Shown: positions 26,181 to 36,350, numbered from the stretch's first letter. The stretch: DNA of 64,000 nucleotides from Sphingomonas sp. BT-65 (GCF_026107375.2 NZ_JAPCIA010000001.1:1-64000); one strand, 5' to 3'. Made by a program: numbers and translations. The notes: a model not told the origin generated them from the letters alone.

Positions 26181-26975
26181 CTAGCGGGTCGGGACGGTCA
26201 GCGTCACGGGCTTTCCATCGCGAGTGATCTGGATCTGGACGGAGCCGAGCGACTGCGCGGCGGCGAGGGCATTAGCGGCCTGGCCCTGGGTGTTGATCGC
26301 CCGACCGTTGACGGAGGTGATGACGTCGCCTTGCTGAAGCCCCGGGGGAGCGCCGGCGCCAATCTGCACGCCTCCAGGAACGGGGGTCAGGCCGGAGACC
26401 AACGCCGAGGAGAGCGCCACGGCATTCGGCGAAAGCTGCGCGGCCGAGGCGGGCGGCTGGGCCGCCTGGGTCTGTTGTGGCGCGGGCTGGGCCGCGGCGG
26501 CTGCCTGCTGGTCGGCGGTCAGCGTTGGATCGGGGAACGCGAGGAATTCGATGCGGCCATTGACGCGCAGCAGCACGCGATCGCGCAGGATACCCTCGAT
26601 CGTGCCGCCGCCCGGCGCCTCGCCGATGCGGAACGGCTTCGCAGGCTCGCCGCCCACCTCGATATAGGCGACCGACAGGTCGGCGGGGGAGGCGGCGAAC
26701 ACGCCGCGCAGCTTGAGCGGGAGTGCGGTGGCCTGCGAGGCGTCGGTGATCGCGCCCTTGCCGAACGGCGCGAAGGCGAGTGCGGCGGTGACGTCGGCGG
26801 GCTGCGCCACCGGCCGAGCGCCCGAGGGCACGGTGACCGCGCCGGTGCTGGCATGGCCCGCGATCCGCCAGGTAAGGCCGGCGAGCGCGATGGCGACCGA
26901 AACCACGACCGCCGCGGTCGCGATGTCGAGCGCGGTGCGCGCCTGACGCGGCGAGAGATCGGGCAAGCGGATCAT
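26181..26975 (-). CDS. gspC: Type II secretion system protein GspC
   Basis: A 264-aa bitopic protein: N-terminal helix (TAAVVVSVAIALAGLTWRI, about 20-40), the HR domain (LPLKLRGVFAASPADLSVAY, about 85-150) that binds GspD, an Ala/Gln/Pro-rich linker, and a C-terminal PDZ domain (GLQQGDVITSVNGRAINTQG, about 215-262). It couples inner platform and secretin. The 5' end overlaps gspI by 4 bp (ATGA). Confidence 0.93.
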   Translation of the reverse strand: MIRLPDLSPRQARTALDIATAAVVVSVAIALAGLTWRIAGHASTGAVTVPSGARPVAQPADVTAALAFAPFGKGAITDASQATALPLKLRGVFAASPADLSVAYIEVGGEPAKPFRIGEAPGGGTIEGILRDRVLLRVNGRIEFLAFPDPTLTADQQAAAAAQPAPQQTQAAQPPASAAQLSPNAVALSSALVSGLTPVPGGVQIGAGAPPGLQQGDVITSVNGRAINTQGQAANALAAAQSLGSVQIQITRDGKPVTLTVPTR

Positions 26976-27328
26976 GCGCGGCTGCCCTCGACGAAGCCGT
27001 CGAGCGATGCAAGCGGAGTCCGCTCGCCCTTCGCGAATACCTGGATGCGGACCTTATCGATGGCCCCGTCGTCGGTGCGCGTGCGTGCGATCTGGACGCG
27101 CCATTGCTGGCCGAGCAGCTCGGTTTCCCGCGTGTTGGCTGCGGGGTCGGCGAGCTGGATCTCGGCGAGGCGGTTCTCGGCCACCCACATCGCAGCGGCG
27201 CGGCGCTCCATCGCGCGAGTCGAATCGATGTGGCTTTCGGTCGCGCGAACCAGGCCGACCGTGGCGATGGCGAGCACCGCGAGCGCGACCAGCGCCTCGA
27301 TCAGCGAGAAACCCTGTTCGCCCTTCAC
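26972..27328 (-). CDS. gspI: Type II secretion minor pseudopilin GspI
   Basis: A 118-aa pseudopilin with a six-residue leader (MKGEQG) cut before FSLIEALVALAVLAIATVGL; Glu5 of the mature protein is present. The C-terminal LLGQQWRVQIARTRTDDGAI is GspI-like. Minor pseudopilins I, J and K form the tip of the secretion pseudopilus. It overlaps gspH (27325-27328) and gspC (26972-26975). Confidence 0.92.
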   Translation of the reverse strand: MKGEQGFSLIEALVALAVLAIATVGLVRATESHIDSTRAMERRAAAMWVAENRLAEIQLADPAANTRETELLGQQWRVQIARTRTDDGAIDKVRIQVFAKGERTPLASLDGFVEGSRA

Positions 27329-27795
27329 GACGCGGCTTCCACTTTCGTGGCGGTGGCGGTCATGCCGTCATAGCGCACCAGCCACTTGTCCGCGCCGTTC
27401 TCGACCAGCGCGCTCATCGGCTTGCCGCCGCCGTCGACGCCGAGCAGCAAGGGCGGCTGGACGTCGATCGTGACCGTGATGCCGGCAGGCAGCGTGTGCG
27501 GCGCCAGCGCGTCGCCGAGCGGCTTCATCGATCCGTCACGGCCGATCGCGGCGAACCCGTAGCCATGGCGCTCGGCGGTGAAGGCGAGGATACGGTCGCC
27601 GATCATCGCGTCGTCGGCCGCGGCCTGGAGGCGGAGCGCGAGGCGGCGCGCTTCGGTCTCGACCGAAGGTGCGCGAGTCGCGGCGCCGACGCCAAGCGCG
27701 ATGCCGCCCGCGGCGATGCCGATGATGACGAGCACGATCAGCATCTCGATGAGCGTCATGCCGCGCTCGGCGTTGCTGATCCTCTCCCCCCGCAC
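27325..27795 (-). CDS. gspH: Type II secretion minor pseudopilin GspH
   Basis: A 156-aa pseudopilin: leader RGERISNAERG, then MTLIEMLIVLVIIGIAAGGI with the conserved Glu5 and hydrophobic helix, and a GspH-type C-terminal domain (RLALRLQAAADDAMIGDRIL ... HGYGFAAIG). The GTG at 27795 gives a 12-residue leader and lies 6 bp after the gspG stop. Longer in-frame extensions would overlap gspG and are rejected. Confidence 0.9.
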   Translation of the reverse strand: MRGERISNAERGMTLIEMLIVLVIIGIAAGGIALGVGAATRAPSVETEARRLALRLQAAADDAMIGDRILAFTAERHGYGFAAIGRDGSMKPLGDALAPHTLPAGITVTIDVQPPLLLGVDGGGKPMSALVENGADKWLVRYDGMTATATKVEAAS

Positions 27796-27800
27796 GGTCG

Positions 27801-28292
27801 TTATCCGCCCTTCGCGTCGAGATCGGCGTCGAGCCCCTCGCCGCCGGGCCGGCCGTCCTTGCCGAGCGACTTGAGCTCGAAGCCGCTGCCGGCCGAGGAA
27901 TAGACGTACGGATTGCCCCAGGCGTCGACCGGATTCTCCGAGACATAGCCCCCTTCGGGCCATGCGGCGGGAACGGGCGGCGTGACCGGCTTCTCGGCGA
28001 GCGCCTTGAGGCCCTGCTCGGTGGTCGGATACTGGCCGTTGTCGAGACGGTACATCTTGAGCGCGCTCGACAGGCTCGCGAGATTGGTCTTGGTGGTGGT
28101 GACGCGGGCCTGGTCGGGTCGGCCGACGACGTTCATGGTAACGAGGCCCGCGACGATCGCGATGATGACGAGGACGACGATCATCTCGAGCAAAGTGAGC
28201 CCGGCTTCGCTGTGCGGGACGGGGCGGCGGCGCTTGCCCTTCGAGGCCGAGACTGCCACGGTGTCATGGAACTGTTTCAAAACTATGCGCAT
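27801..28292 (-). CDS. gspG: Type II secretion major pseudopilin GspG
   Basis: The major pseudopilin. Processing is expected after HSEAG, before LTLLEMIVVLVIIAIVAGLV (Glu5 present). The C-terminal domain carries the calcium-loop signature of GspG: LDNGQYPTTEQGLKAL, YVSENPVDAWGNPYVY and SLGKDGRPGGEG. The ATG at 28292 gives a 31-residue leader, unusually long; a GTG at 28259 would give 20 residues. Neither has a strong ribosome binding site. It is the first gene of gspGHICD, divergent from gspL across 69 bp. Confidence 0.9.
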   Translation of the reverse strand: MRIVLKQFHDTVAVSASKGKRRRPVPHSEAGLTLLEMIVVLVIIAIVAGLVTMNVVGRPDQARVTTTKTNLASLSSALKMYRLDNGQYPTTEQGLKALAEKPVTPPVPAAWPEGGYVSENPVDAWGNPYVYSSAGSGFELKSLGKDGRPGGEGLDADLDAKGG

Positions 28293-28361
28293 CGCGGCCC
28301 CATGCGTCCTTCCCGTGAAAGCAATGTTACAACCAGAGCATCCCGCGGAGCACCCGGAACC

Positions 28362-29450
28362 ATGACCGGCCAACCCATTTCGGACCCCGCGGAGCCTCGC
28401 GCCGGCGGCGTGTGGACGCTGTCGGGCGGGCGGCCGATCATAGCCGAGCCGGACGGTCCTGCAACCTTGCTGGTGCCGAGCGAATCGGTGCTGCTCCTGG
28501 TGGTCGACCTTCCGCTCGGCACGCACGCCAAGCGCGTGGCGGCCTTGCCCTTCGCGATCGAGGATCGGATCGCCGATCCGATCGACGCGGTGCACATCGC
28601 GCTGGGCAGCGAGATCGCGCCGAAACGCTATCTGGTGGCGGTGGTCCGGCACGCGCGGATGCGTGAATGGGTCGAGATCGCGGAGGCCGAGGGGCTGGCG
28701 CATGCCGCGATGGTGCCCGACGCACTGGCACTGCCCGTGCCCGACGAGGGCTGGACCGCCGAGGCGGGTGACGGCCGCGTGCTGGTACGCAGCGGGGACG
28801 GGACTGGTTTTGCGATATCTTCGGCGCTGGTGGGGCAGGCCTGGGAAGCGGCTGGCCGGCCGCGCATCTGGAATGCCGGATCGGTGCCGGTTGGCGAGCT
28901 GCCGCAGGAGCCGCGCCCGGCGGGCGGCGGTGGATTGGCCGAGCGGTTGGCTAGGCCCGCGGTCGACTTGCGGCAGGGTGTCTATGCGCGGCGCGCGGCG
29001 GGCGGGAGCGGCTGGCTCAAGCGGCTGGGCTGGATCGCCGCGGCGGGAATCGCGGCCCATACGATGATCGCCGCGGCCGATGCGGTGATGCTGCGCGTGA
29101 TCGCGGAACGTCGAGCGGACGATACGCGTGCGGTGGTGGCACAGGCCGCGCCGGGCGCGAATCTCGGCGAGGATCTGCAGGCCAGCGTGACGGACATGCT
29201 GCCGCCCCCTGGGGTGGCCGGCAGCCGGTTCGTGCCGCTGGTCACGCGCACCTCGAACGCGCTCGCGCCGCTGTCGAGCGCAGTGACGGCGCGTTCGATG
29301 CGGTTCGAGGGGAATGCATTGGTGATGGAGATCGAGCCGGGCGAGCCCGGGCTTGCCGGCCGCATCCGCGATGCGATGCGCGCGGCCGGGGTCAGCGCCG
29401 ACGTGGCGGCGGGCGCGGACGGCGCGGTGCGTCTGACGGTGCGCGCATGA
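28362..29450 (+). CDS. gspL: Type II secretion system protein GspL
   Basis: A 362-aa protein: a cytoplasmic actin-like domain (residues 1 to about 220; ESVLLLVVDLPLGTHAKRVA, ALPFAIEDRIADPIDAVHIA), one membrane helix (RLGWIAAAGIAAHTMIAAAD, about 223-243) and a ferredoxin-like periplasmic domain. GspL recruits the GspE ATPase to the inner membrane and pairs with GspM. The end overlaps gspM as ATGA. ATG 28362 is preceded by a weak site (CGGAACC). Confidence 0.92.
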   Translation: MTGQPISDPAEPRAGGVWTLSGGRPIIAEPDGPATLLVPSESVLLLVVDLPLGTHAKRVAALPFAIEDRIADPIDAVHIALGSEIAPKRYLVAVVRHARMREWVEIAEAEGLAHAAMVPDALALPVPDEGWTAEAGDGRVLVRSGDGTGFAISSALVGQAWEAAGRPRIWNAGSVPVGELPQEPRPAGGGGLAERLARPAVDLRQGVYARRAAGGSGWLKRLGWIAAAGIAAHTMIAAADAVMLRVIAERRADDTRAVVAQAAPGANLGEDLQASVTDMLPPPGVAGSRFVPLVTRTSNALAPLSSAVTARSMRFEGNALVMEIEPGEPGLAGRIRDAMRAAGVSADVAAGADGAVRLTVRA

Positions 29451-29949
29451 GCGGGGTTCGCATCACGCGCAGCCCGACGCTCGATGCCTGGGGGGCGAGG
29501 CTCAGCCAGTGGTGGAGCGGGCTCAGCTCGCGCGAACGCTGGATGGTGGGCGCGCTGGGCGCGATCCTCGCCGCGCTGGTGCTGGTGTTCGGCATCGTCA
29601 AGCCGCTGCAGGCGGCGCGTGCTGAGGCGCTGGCCGATATCCGCACCTATGAGACGCTGACCGCGCGGGTGCGCGCGGCGGGGGTGCTGACCCCGCAGGG
29701 CGCGCGGCCGCAACAGCGCTCAGGTACTCCAGCTGAAGCCGCCCAAGCGGCTGCTGGCGATGCGGGGATCACGGCGAACGTCGCGCCGGGCGGCGCCGGG
29801 CTGACCGCGCAGGTCGCCGAGGCGCCTTATGAGGCGGTGGTCGGCTGGATCGCCGACGTCGAGCGCACCACGCCGCTGCGCGCGCGCCGGGTCGAGCTGC
29901 GCAAGGGCGGCGCGGCCGGGCGGGTGAGCGCGACCGTCGAGTTCGCGCA

Positions 29950-29953
<4 letters not shown>
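29447..29953 (+). CDS. gspM: Type II secretion system protein GspM
   Basis: A 168-aa bitopic protein: a short cytoplasmic N-terminus with WWSGLSSRERWMV, a helix (GALGAILAALVLVFGIVKPL, about 35-55) and a periplasmic ferredoxin-like domain with YEAVVGWIADVERTTPLRAR. It is GspL's partner in the assembly platform. It overlaps gspL and gspE by 4 bp each. Confidence 0.92.
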
Positions 29954-31422
<1,469 letters not shown>

Positions 31423-31432
31423 GTGCTTCCCA

Positions 31433-31587
31433 ATTCCTCCCCCTCCGGGGGAGGTGGCATCGCGAAGCGATGACGGAGGGGCGGCGCGCAGCGCCGTATC
31501 GTTCGCCGCTAGGTCCCCGGCCTGCGGCCGGCCCCTCCACCACCGCTTCGCGGCGGTCTCCCTCCCCCAGCAAGCTGGGGGAGGAAT
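31433..31587. repeat. Palindromic repeat element, family A, copy between gspE and gspF
   Basis: A 155-bp element with terminal inverted repeats ATTCCTCCCCC (31433-31443) and GGGGGAGGAAT (31577-31587). Inner features are a CGGAGGGG/CCCCTCCAC pair and small hairpins (GCATCGC-GAA-GCGATG; ACCGC-TTC-GCGGT; CCGGCCTGCGGCCGG). It shares arms with 15199-15332 but has a different centre. Its right end forms the ribosome binding site of gspF. Confidence 0.9.
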
Positions 31588-31590
31588 AGG

Positions 31591-32814
31591 ATGCCCGCCT
31601 TTGCTTATCGTGCCGCCGACCAGGGCGGCGCCGAGAAGAAGGGGCGGATCGAGGCGACCAGCGCCGCCGCTGCGCGCGCGATGCTGCGCGAGCAGGGGTT
31701 GCTGCCGCTGGCGGTCGACGCGGCGGTCGAGCGGCGCTCGATCGGGAGCATCAGGCTGCCGGGCCTTGGCCGGACGGGCATGAGCGCGCGCGAGCTGGCG
31801 ACAGCGACCCGGCAGATCGCGACATTGGTCGGATCGGACATCCCGGTCGAGGAATCGCTGCGGCTGGCGGCGAGCCAGTCGGAGGCGCAGCGCGTGTCGT
31901 CCATCCTGCTCGAGGTACGCGCGGCGATTCTCGACGGGCGCAGCTTCGCCAATGCGCTGGGGACGCACCCCAAGACCTTTCCCGAATTCTACCGCGCCTC
32001 GGTTGCGGCGGGAGAATCGTCGGGCAAGCTGACCCAGGTGCTCGAGCATCTCGCGCATTTCGTCGAGAACCGGCAGGCGAACAGCCAGAAGCTGCAACTG
32101 GCTTTGCTCTATCCAGGGCTGCTGGCGACCGTGTCGCTCGGCGTGATCGTGCTGTTGCTGGTCTATGTCATCCCCGACATCGTCAAGGTGTTCGTCTCGC
32201 GCGGGACCGATCTGCCGCTGCTGACGCGGATGCTGATCGCGATCTCCGGCTTCCTGCAGGCCTGGGGCCTGTACATCCTGCTCGCCGCGCTGGTGGGATT
32301 CGTGATCTATGGCCGCTGGGTGGCGAACCCCGCCAACCGGCTTAAGGTGCACCGCGCCTTCACCGAGCGCTGGCCGTTCCGCCGGTTCAGCCGCCAGCAC
32401 AATGCCGCGCGCTTCGCCGGGAGTCTCGCGACCCTGGTGTCGAGCGCGGTGCCGCTGGTCGAGGCGCTGCACGCCGCGGCGGCGGTGACGCCCAATCGCT
32501 GGGTGCGGACACGCGCGCTGCACGTCGCGGCGCGGGTGCGCGAGGGAATCAGCCTGCGTGCGGCGATGACCGAGGCGGGGGTGTTCCCGTTGATGCTGAC
32601 CGCGATCGTCGCCTCGGGCGAGGCGAGCGGACAGCTCGGCCCGGCGCTGAGCCGCGCGGCGGACGAGCTCGACCGCGAACTCGATGCGGTGACCAGTGCG
32701 ATGGTGGCGCTGGTCGAGCCGCTGGTGCTGCTGCTGATGGGCGGGATCGTGCTGATGATGGTGCTGGCAATCCTGTTGCCGATCATCAACTTGAACGACC
32801 TGGTGCAGCTCTAG
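31591..32814 (+). CDS. gspF: Type II secretion inner-membrane protein GspF
   Basis: A 407-aa polytopic platform protein with two T2SSF domains (about 65-190 and 265-390), each with a QIATLVGSDIPVEESL / LATLVSSAVPLVEALHAAAA motif, and three membrane helices (LLATVSLGVIVLLLVYVIPD, ILLAALVGFVIYG, VLLLMGGIVLMMVLAILLPI). GGAGGA lies 5 nt before the ATG and is part of the inserted palindromic element. The stop overlaps the convergent DUF1905 gene by 4 bp. Confidence 0.95.
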   Translation: MPAFAYRAADQGGAEKKGRIEATSAAAARAMLREQGLLPLAVDAAVERRSIGSIRLPGLGRTGMSARELATATRQIATLVGSDIPVEESLRLAASQSEAQRVSSILLEVRAAILDGRSFANALGTHPKTFPEFYRASVAAGESSGKLTQVLEHLAHFVENRQANSQKLQLALLYPGLLATVSLGVIVLLLVYVIPDIVKVFVSRGTDLPLLTRMLIAISGFLQAWGLYILLAALVGFVIYGRWVANPANRLKVHRAFTERWPFRRFSRQHNAARFAGSLATLVSSAVPLVEALHAAAAVTPNRWVRTRALHVAARVREGISLRAAMTEAGVFPLMLTAIVASGEASGQLGPALSRAADELDRELDAVTSAMVALVEPLVLLLMGGIVLMMVLAILLPIINLNDLVQL

Positions 32815-33119
32815 TCCGGGCGCATCACGCGCATGCGCACGGCGACGGTGTCGCCCACGCCGATGCCGGTCGCGACGCGCACCGCGACCTTGAGCGGTAG
32901 CAGATAGCCGCCGCCGCGCGGGAACAGCGAAGTCGTGAAGTGCTCGCCGCGCACCTCGGCCTCGACCGGCACGCAACCCCAGCCATAGCTCGCTTCGCGG
33001 GCGGCCCAGCGGACTTCGCCGACCTGCTCGTCGGGAATCGCCACGAAGACATGGGGGGCGGGGCCGCGCCATTCGACGGCGATGCCGTCGAAGCGAATGT
33101 CGATCAGCGGAGCGGTCAT
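32811..33119 (-). CDS. DUF1905 domain-containing protein
   Basis: A 102-aa cytosolic protein of the DUF1905 type: a small beta-barrel with IDIRFDGIAVEWRGPAPHVF, WGCVPVEAEVRGEHFTTSLF and GGYLLPLKVAVRVATGIGVG-GDTVAVRM. The function of the family is not known. It lies 10 bp downstream of gspN on the same strand and convergent with gspF, so it is probably a passenger in the secretion locus. Confidence 0.85.
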   Translation of the reverse strand: MTAPLIDIRFDGIAVEWRGPAPHVFVAIPDEQVGEVRWAAREASYGWGCVPVEAEVRGEHFTTSLFPRGGGYLLPLKVAVRVATGIGVGDTVAVRMRVMRPD

Positions 33120-33129
33120 GCGCGCCGCG

Positions 33130-33840
33130 TCACATCATCCCTTCGACGGTCGCGCCGGCGGGCATGCCGGTGAAGGGGAGGATGCGCGCGCCGTCGGCGG
33201 TCATGCGGACGCTGAGCCGGCCGTCTTCGCTGAGCGTCGCGTCGACCAGCGTCTGGCGGCGCTGCGCGGCGGGCGCGATGCGGATGCGGGTGGCGGTGCC
33301 GATCTTCTCGGCGGTGAGCAGCAGCGAAGGCACAGCGACCGGCGCGCCGCCGCCCTTGGGGGTGCAGGTGCCGGGATCGGTGGTGAGCTTGCCGTCGATC
33401 GCCTGATCGCCGCCGCCGATCGCGATCTTCGCGAATTCGAGCTGCATCACCAGATCGCAGGTGAAGGGCAAATTGGGCTGGAGCCCCTGGAGGATCGAGC
33501 TGTGCGCGCTGCCGCTCACATCGTCGAGCACGGTGCGGCCGAAGCGCATCAGCCCGCGGCCGCCCATGTCGGTGTCGGGGCCGGTCGCCTTCCAGTCGGC
33601 GGTGAAGGCGAGGCTGGTGAGCGAACGCAGCGGCGCCCAGTCCCATTCGAACTTGCTGCCCCCGGCGACTCCGACCTCGCCGTTCCACACTGTGCCGGCG
33701 ACGCCGGTGCGCCATGGGCGGTTCTTGAGGAACACACTGGCGGGCATCGTCGCGAGCATCGCCAGCGCATAAGCCGCTATGCCCAGCACGACGAAGACGG
33801 TAAGACGCCGCCGTGCCGACCAAGACGCCAATCCGGACAC
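33130..33840 (-). CDS. gspN: Type II secretion system protein GspN
   Basis: A protein of about 236 aa with one N-terminal helix (RRLTVFVVLGIAAYALAMLA) and a periplasmic GspN domain starting MPASVFLKNRPWRTGVAGTV and continuing LQGLQPNLPFTCDLVMQLEF. GspN is an accessory, sometimes dispensable, secretion component. The start is uncertain: GTG 33840 is chosen, TTG 33831 also fits, and ATG 33894 overlaps the divergent gene too far. Either way the gene overlaps the 5' end of the divergent gene starting at 33813. Confidence 0.8.
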   Translation of the reverse strand: MSGLASWSARRRLTVFVVLGIAAYALAMLATMPASVFLKNRPWRTGVAGTVWNGEVGVAGGSKFEWDWAPLRSLTSLAFTADWKATGPDTDMGGRGLMRFGRTVLDDVSGSAHSSILQGLQPNLPFTCDLVMQLEFAKIAIGGGDQAIDGKLTTDPGTCTPKGGGAPVAVPSLLLTAEKIGTATRIRIAPAAQRRQTLVDATLSEDGRLSVRMTADGARILPFTGMPAGATVEGMM

Positions 33841-34892
33841 CGGCGTTTCACCGCCGCGACTTGTTGAAATCAGGCCTGTTGCTGCCGCCGGCATTGCTTG
33901 CGAGTCCCTCCGTGTTCGCCGCTGCCGTGCAGGACAAGAAGCCCAAGCGCGACAAGCGGCAAGTGGCGATGCTGCTGCCGCTTTCGGGGCCGCGCGCCGC
34001 GCTGGGCCTTAGCATGCGGCAGGCGGCGTTGCTCGCGGATTCTGGGCCGGAGATCACCGCTTACGACACCGGCGGGACCGCGGCGGGGGCGGCGCTGGCG
34101 GCGCGCAATGCGCTCAAGGCCAAGGCGGCGATGATCCTGGGGCCGGTGACCGCCGAGGAAGCGACCGCAGTGGCTCGCGAGGTGGCAGGGCGCGTGCCGG
34201 TGGTGGCGTTCAGCAACAACGCGGTGGTGCGCGCGCCGGGCAGCTGGGTGTTCGGCATCACGCCCAGCCAGGTGACCAGCGCGATCCTGCGCTATGCCCG
34301 TTCGCGCGGCATCAAGAGCGTCGTGGTGATCGACGATGCCTCGCCCTGGGGCGCCGCGGCGGCGCTGGCGGCGGGCAAGGTGCAGGGCGAGATCGGGATC
34401 GACGTGCGCGTGCTGACGGTGACCGCGGACCAGCCTTTGCCGGTGGCCGGCGACGCGCCCGACGCGGTGCTGCTGCCCGGGAGCGGCGAGGCGGTGCTGG
34501 CGGCGGCGCGCAACCTCAAGGAGACGGGCATCCAGCTGCTCGGCACGGTGCAGGCGTTGGATCATCGCCCGGCGTCGCTGGAGGTGCTGAACGGCGCGTG
34601 GCTCGCGAGCCCCGATCCTGCAGCATTCGGGCGCTTCGCCGGGGAGTTCCGCTCGCGCCACGGCGGCGATCCGGGGGCGCTGGCCGCGCTGGCCTATGAC
34701 GCGGGCGGGATCGTCAAGATACTGCGCAACAAGGGCGAGATCAGCCAGGCGGCATTGCTCCGCGAGACCAGCTATCCCTGCGTCACCGGCAACGCCCGCT
34801 TCCGCAGCGACGGCAGCGTGGCGCGCGAGCTGGCGATTCTGCTCGCCGGGCCGACGGGGTACGAGCCGGTCGCGGTGAGCCTGGGGGCATGA
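33813..34892 (+). CDS. Periplasmic penicillin-binding-protein activator / type 1 binding-protein-like
   Basis: A 359-aa protein with a possible Tat signal (FHRRDLLKSG then LLLPPALLASPSVFA) and a type 1 periplasmic-binding fold: QVAMLLPLSGPRAALGLSMR, AAMILGPVTAEEATAVAREV, VPVVAFSNNAVVRAPGSWVF. The opening matches LpoA-like penicillin-binding-protein activators and branched-chain amino-acid binding proteins. The start is a GTG at 33813. It overlaps gspJ by 4 bp and is thus translationally linked to a minor pseudopilin, suggesting a function connected with the secretion system or its passage through peptidoglycan; that is inference. Confidence 0.8.
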   Translation: MPTKTPIRTPAFHRRDLLKSGLLLPPALLASPSVFAAAVQDKKPKRDKRQVAMLLPLSGPRAALGLSMRQAALLADSGPEITAYDTGGTAAGAALAARNALKAKAAMILGPVTAEEATAVAREVAGRVPVVAFSNNAVVRAPGSWVFGITPSQVTSAILRYARSRGIKSVVVIDDASPWGAAAALAAGKVQGEIGIDVRVLTVTADQPLPVAGDAPDAVLLPGSGEAVLAAARNLKETGIQLLGTVQALDHRPASLEVLNGAWLASPDPAAFGRFAGEFRSRHGGDPGALAALAYDAGGIVKILRNKGEISQAALLRETSYPCVTGNARFRSDGSVARELAILLAGPTGYEPVAVSLGA

Positions 34893-35425
34893 CGCCGCGC
34901 CCTGACGAGGGCGGGTTCACGCTGCTCGAGCTGATCATCTCGCTCGGGCTGTTCGCGCTGATTGCGGTGGCGGGGCTGGGGCTGCTCGACAGCGTGCTCA
35001 ACGTCCAGGGGCGGACCGACACGCGGCTCTCGCGGCTGGCCGACCTGCAGCGCGCGATGTTCGTGATCCAGAGCGACCTCGACCAGATCACCCGCGGCGA
35101 AGTTTCGGGCGGCGGGAGCGGCATTGCCTTCACCCGGATCGCGGGCGGCATGGGCGGGCCGCCGGTGCCGGTGCGCTATGGCGCGGCGGAGGGCGTGCTG
35201 GTGCGCTCGGCGCCGCAGCCGCAGATGCTGCTGCAAGGCGTGGCGGAGACGCGGTGGCGGTTCCGCGACGGCAATGCCTGGATCGATCGCTGGCCGCCGA
35301 GCGAGAAACGCAAGGCCGAATGGCCGCGCGCGGTTTCGATCGAGATGCAGATCGCCGGGGTGCAGGGGCCGCAAGGTCTGCTGCGCCGGGTGGTGATGCT
35401 GCCCGACCAGCCGAGAGACAAGTGA
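34889..35425 (+). CDS. gspJ: Type II secretion minor pseudopilin GspJ
   Basis: A 178-aa pseudopilin: leader MTPRPDEGG cut before FTLLELIISLGLFALIAVAG (Glu5 present). Then follow GspJ features: LADLQRAMFVIQSDLDQITR and the C-terminal WRFRDGNAWIDRWPPSE-LPRAVSIEMQI region. It sits between the binding-protein-like gene (4-bp overlap) and gspK (1-bp overlap, TGATG). Confidence 0.92.
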   Translation: MTPRPDEGGFTLLELIISLGLFALIAVAGLGLLDSVLNVQGRTDTRLSRLADLQRAMFVIQSDLDQITRGEVSGGGSGIAFTRIAGGMGGPPVPVRYGAAEGVLVRSAPQPQMLLQGVAETRWRFRDGNAWIDRWPPSEKRKAEWPRAVSIEMQIAGVQGPQGLLRRVVMLPDQPRDK

Positions 35426-36297
35426 TGCGCCGCCGTGACGACGAGCAGGGCATGATCCTGGTCAACGTGCTGATGTTCGTCGCGATCGCGAGCGGGCTGG
35501 TGCTGCTGATGATCAGCCGCGAGGAGCTGGCGCTCGACCGGTCGCTCAGAGGCCGCGAGGCGGCGCGGGCGGCGGCGATCGTGCGCGGCGGCGAGCTCTC
35601 GGCGATCAGCGCGCTGCGGCGCGATGCGCGGGAGGCACCCGATGTTGATCATGCGGGCGAGGAGTGGGCGTCGATCGGGGCGAAGGGCGCGGCGATCGAC
35701 GGGGGCAGCTTCGACCTGGCGGTGAGTGACGCCGAGGGCCGGTTCAACGTCAATTCGCTGCGCAGCGGCGAGGTGGCGCCGGTGCTGCTGTTCCAGAAGC
35801 TGGCGGCGATTGCCGGGCTCGATGAGGCGCAGATGACCGAGGCGATCGCCTATGTCCGCGGCCAGGGGCCGGTGACCGATGTGCGGCCGATCCGGCTGCT
35901 GCCCGGCGTCGATCAGGGCGCGATCGCGCGGCTCGAGCGGATGGTGACCGCGCTGCCCGGCAACACGCAGATCAACCTGAACGCCGCCGATCAGGAGTTG
36001 CTCGCGATCCTGTTCGACGATCCGGTGATCGCCGAGCGGCTGGTCGCGATCCGCAAGCGCAACGGGCAGATCACGCTGCGCGACCTGTCCGACCAGAAGG
36101 TGAGCCAGCCGCCGGGGACGAGCTTCCAGTCGAACACCTTCTGGGTGCGGGTGCGGGCGACGATCGGCGGGACGGCGCAGGACGGCGCGACGCTGATCCA
36201 GCGCAAGGTCGAGGAGGACGGCAAGATCGAGGTGCTGCCGGTGGCGCGCTGGCGCAACGCCGCGGTGCCGCCCGAGGCGCCGGTGCTGGGCGGCTGA
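35425..36297 (+). CDS. gspK: Type II secretion minor pseudopilin GspK
   Basis: A 290-aa pseudopilin tip subunit: leader MRRRDDEQG, then MILVNVLMFVAIASGLVLLM. As in known GspK proteins, the usual Glu5 is absent (Asn here). The large helical domain includes DAEGRFNVNSLRSGEVAPVL, INLNAADQELLAILFDDPVI and LRDLSDQKVSQPPGTSF. It is the last gene of its operon. Longer upstream frames are shadows of gspJ. Confidence 0.93.
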   Translation: MRRRDDEQGMILVNVLMFVAIASGLVLLMISREELALDRSLRGREAARAAAIVRGGELSAISALRRDAREAPDVDHAGEEWASIGAKGAAIDGGSFDLAVSDAEGRFNVNSLRSGEVAPVLLFQKLAAIAGLDEAQMTEAIAYVRGQGPVTDVRPIRLLPGVDQGAIARLERMVTALPGNTQINLNAADQELLAILFDDPVIAERLVAIRKRNGQITLRDLSDQKVSQPPGTSFQSNTFWVRVRATIGGTAQDGATLIQRKVEEDGKIEVLPVARWRNAAVPPEAPVLGG

Positions 36298-36350
36298 CGG
36301 CGCGGAACGTCGCGATGGTCGCCCACGCACGCATGAGGCGGGCGCCCGGC

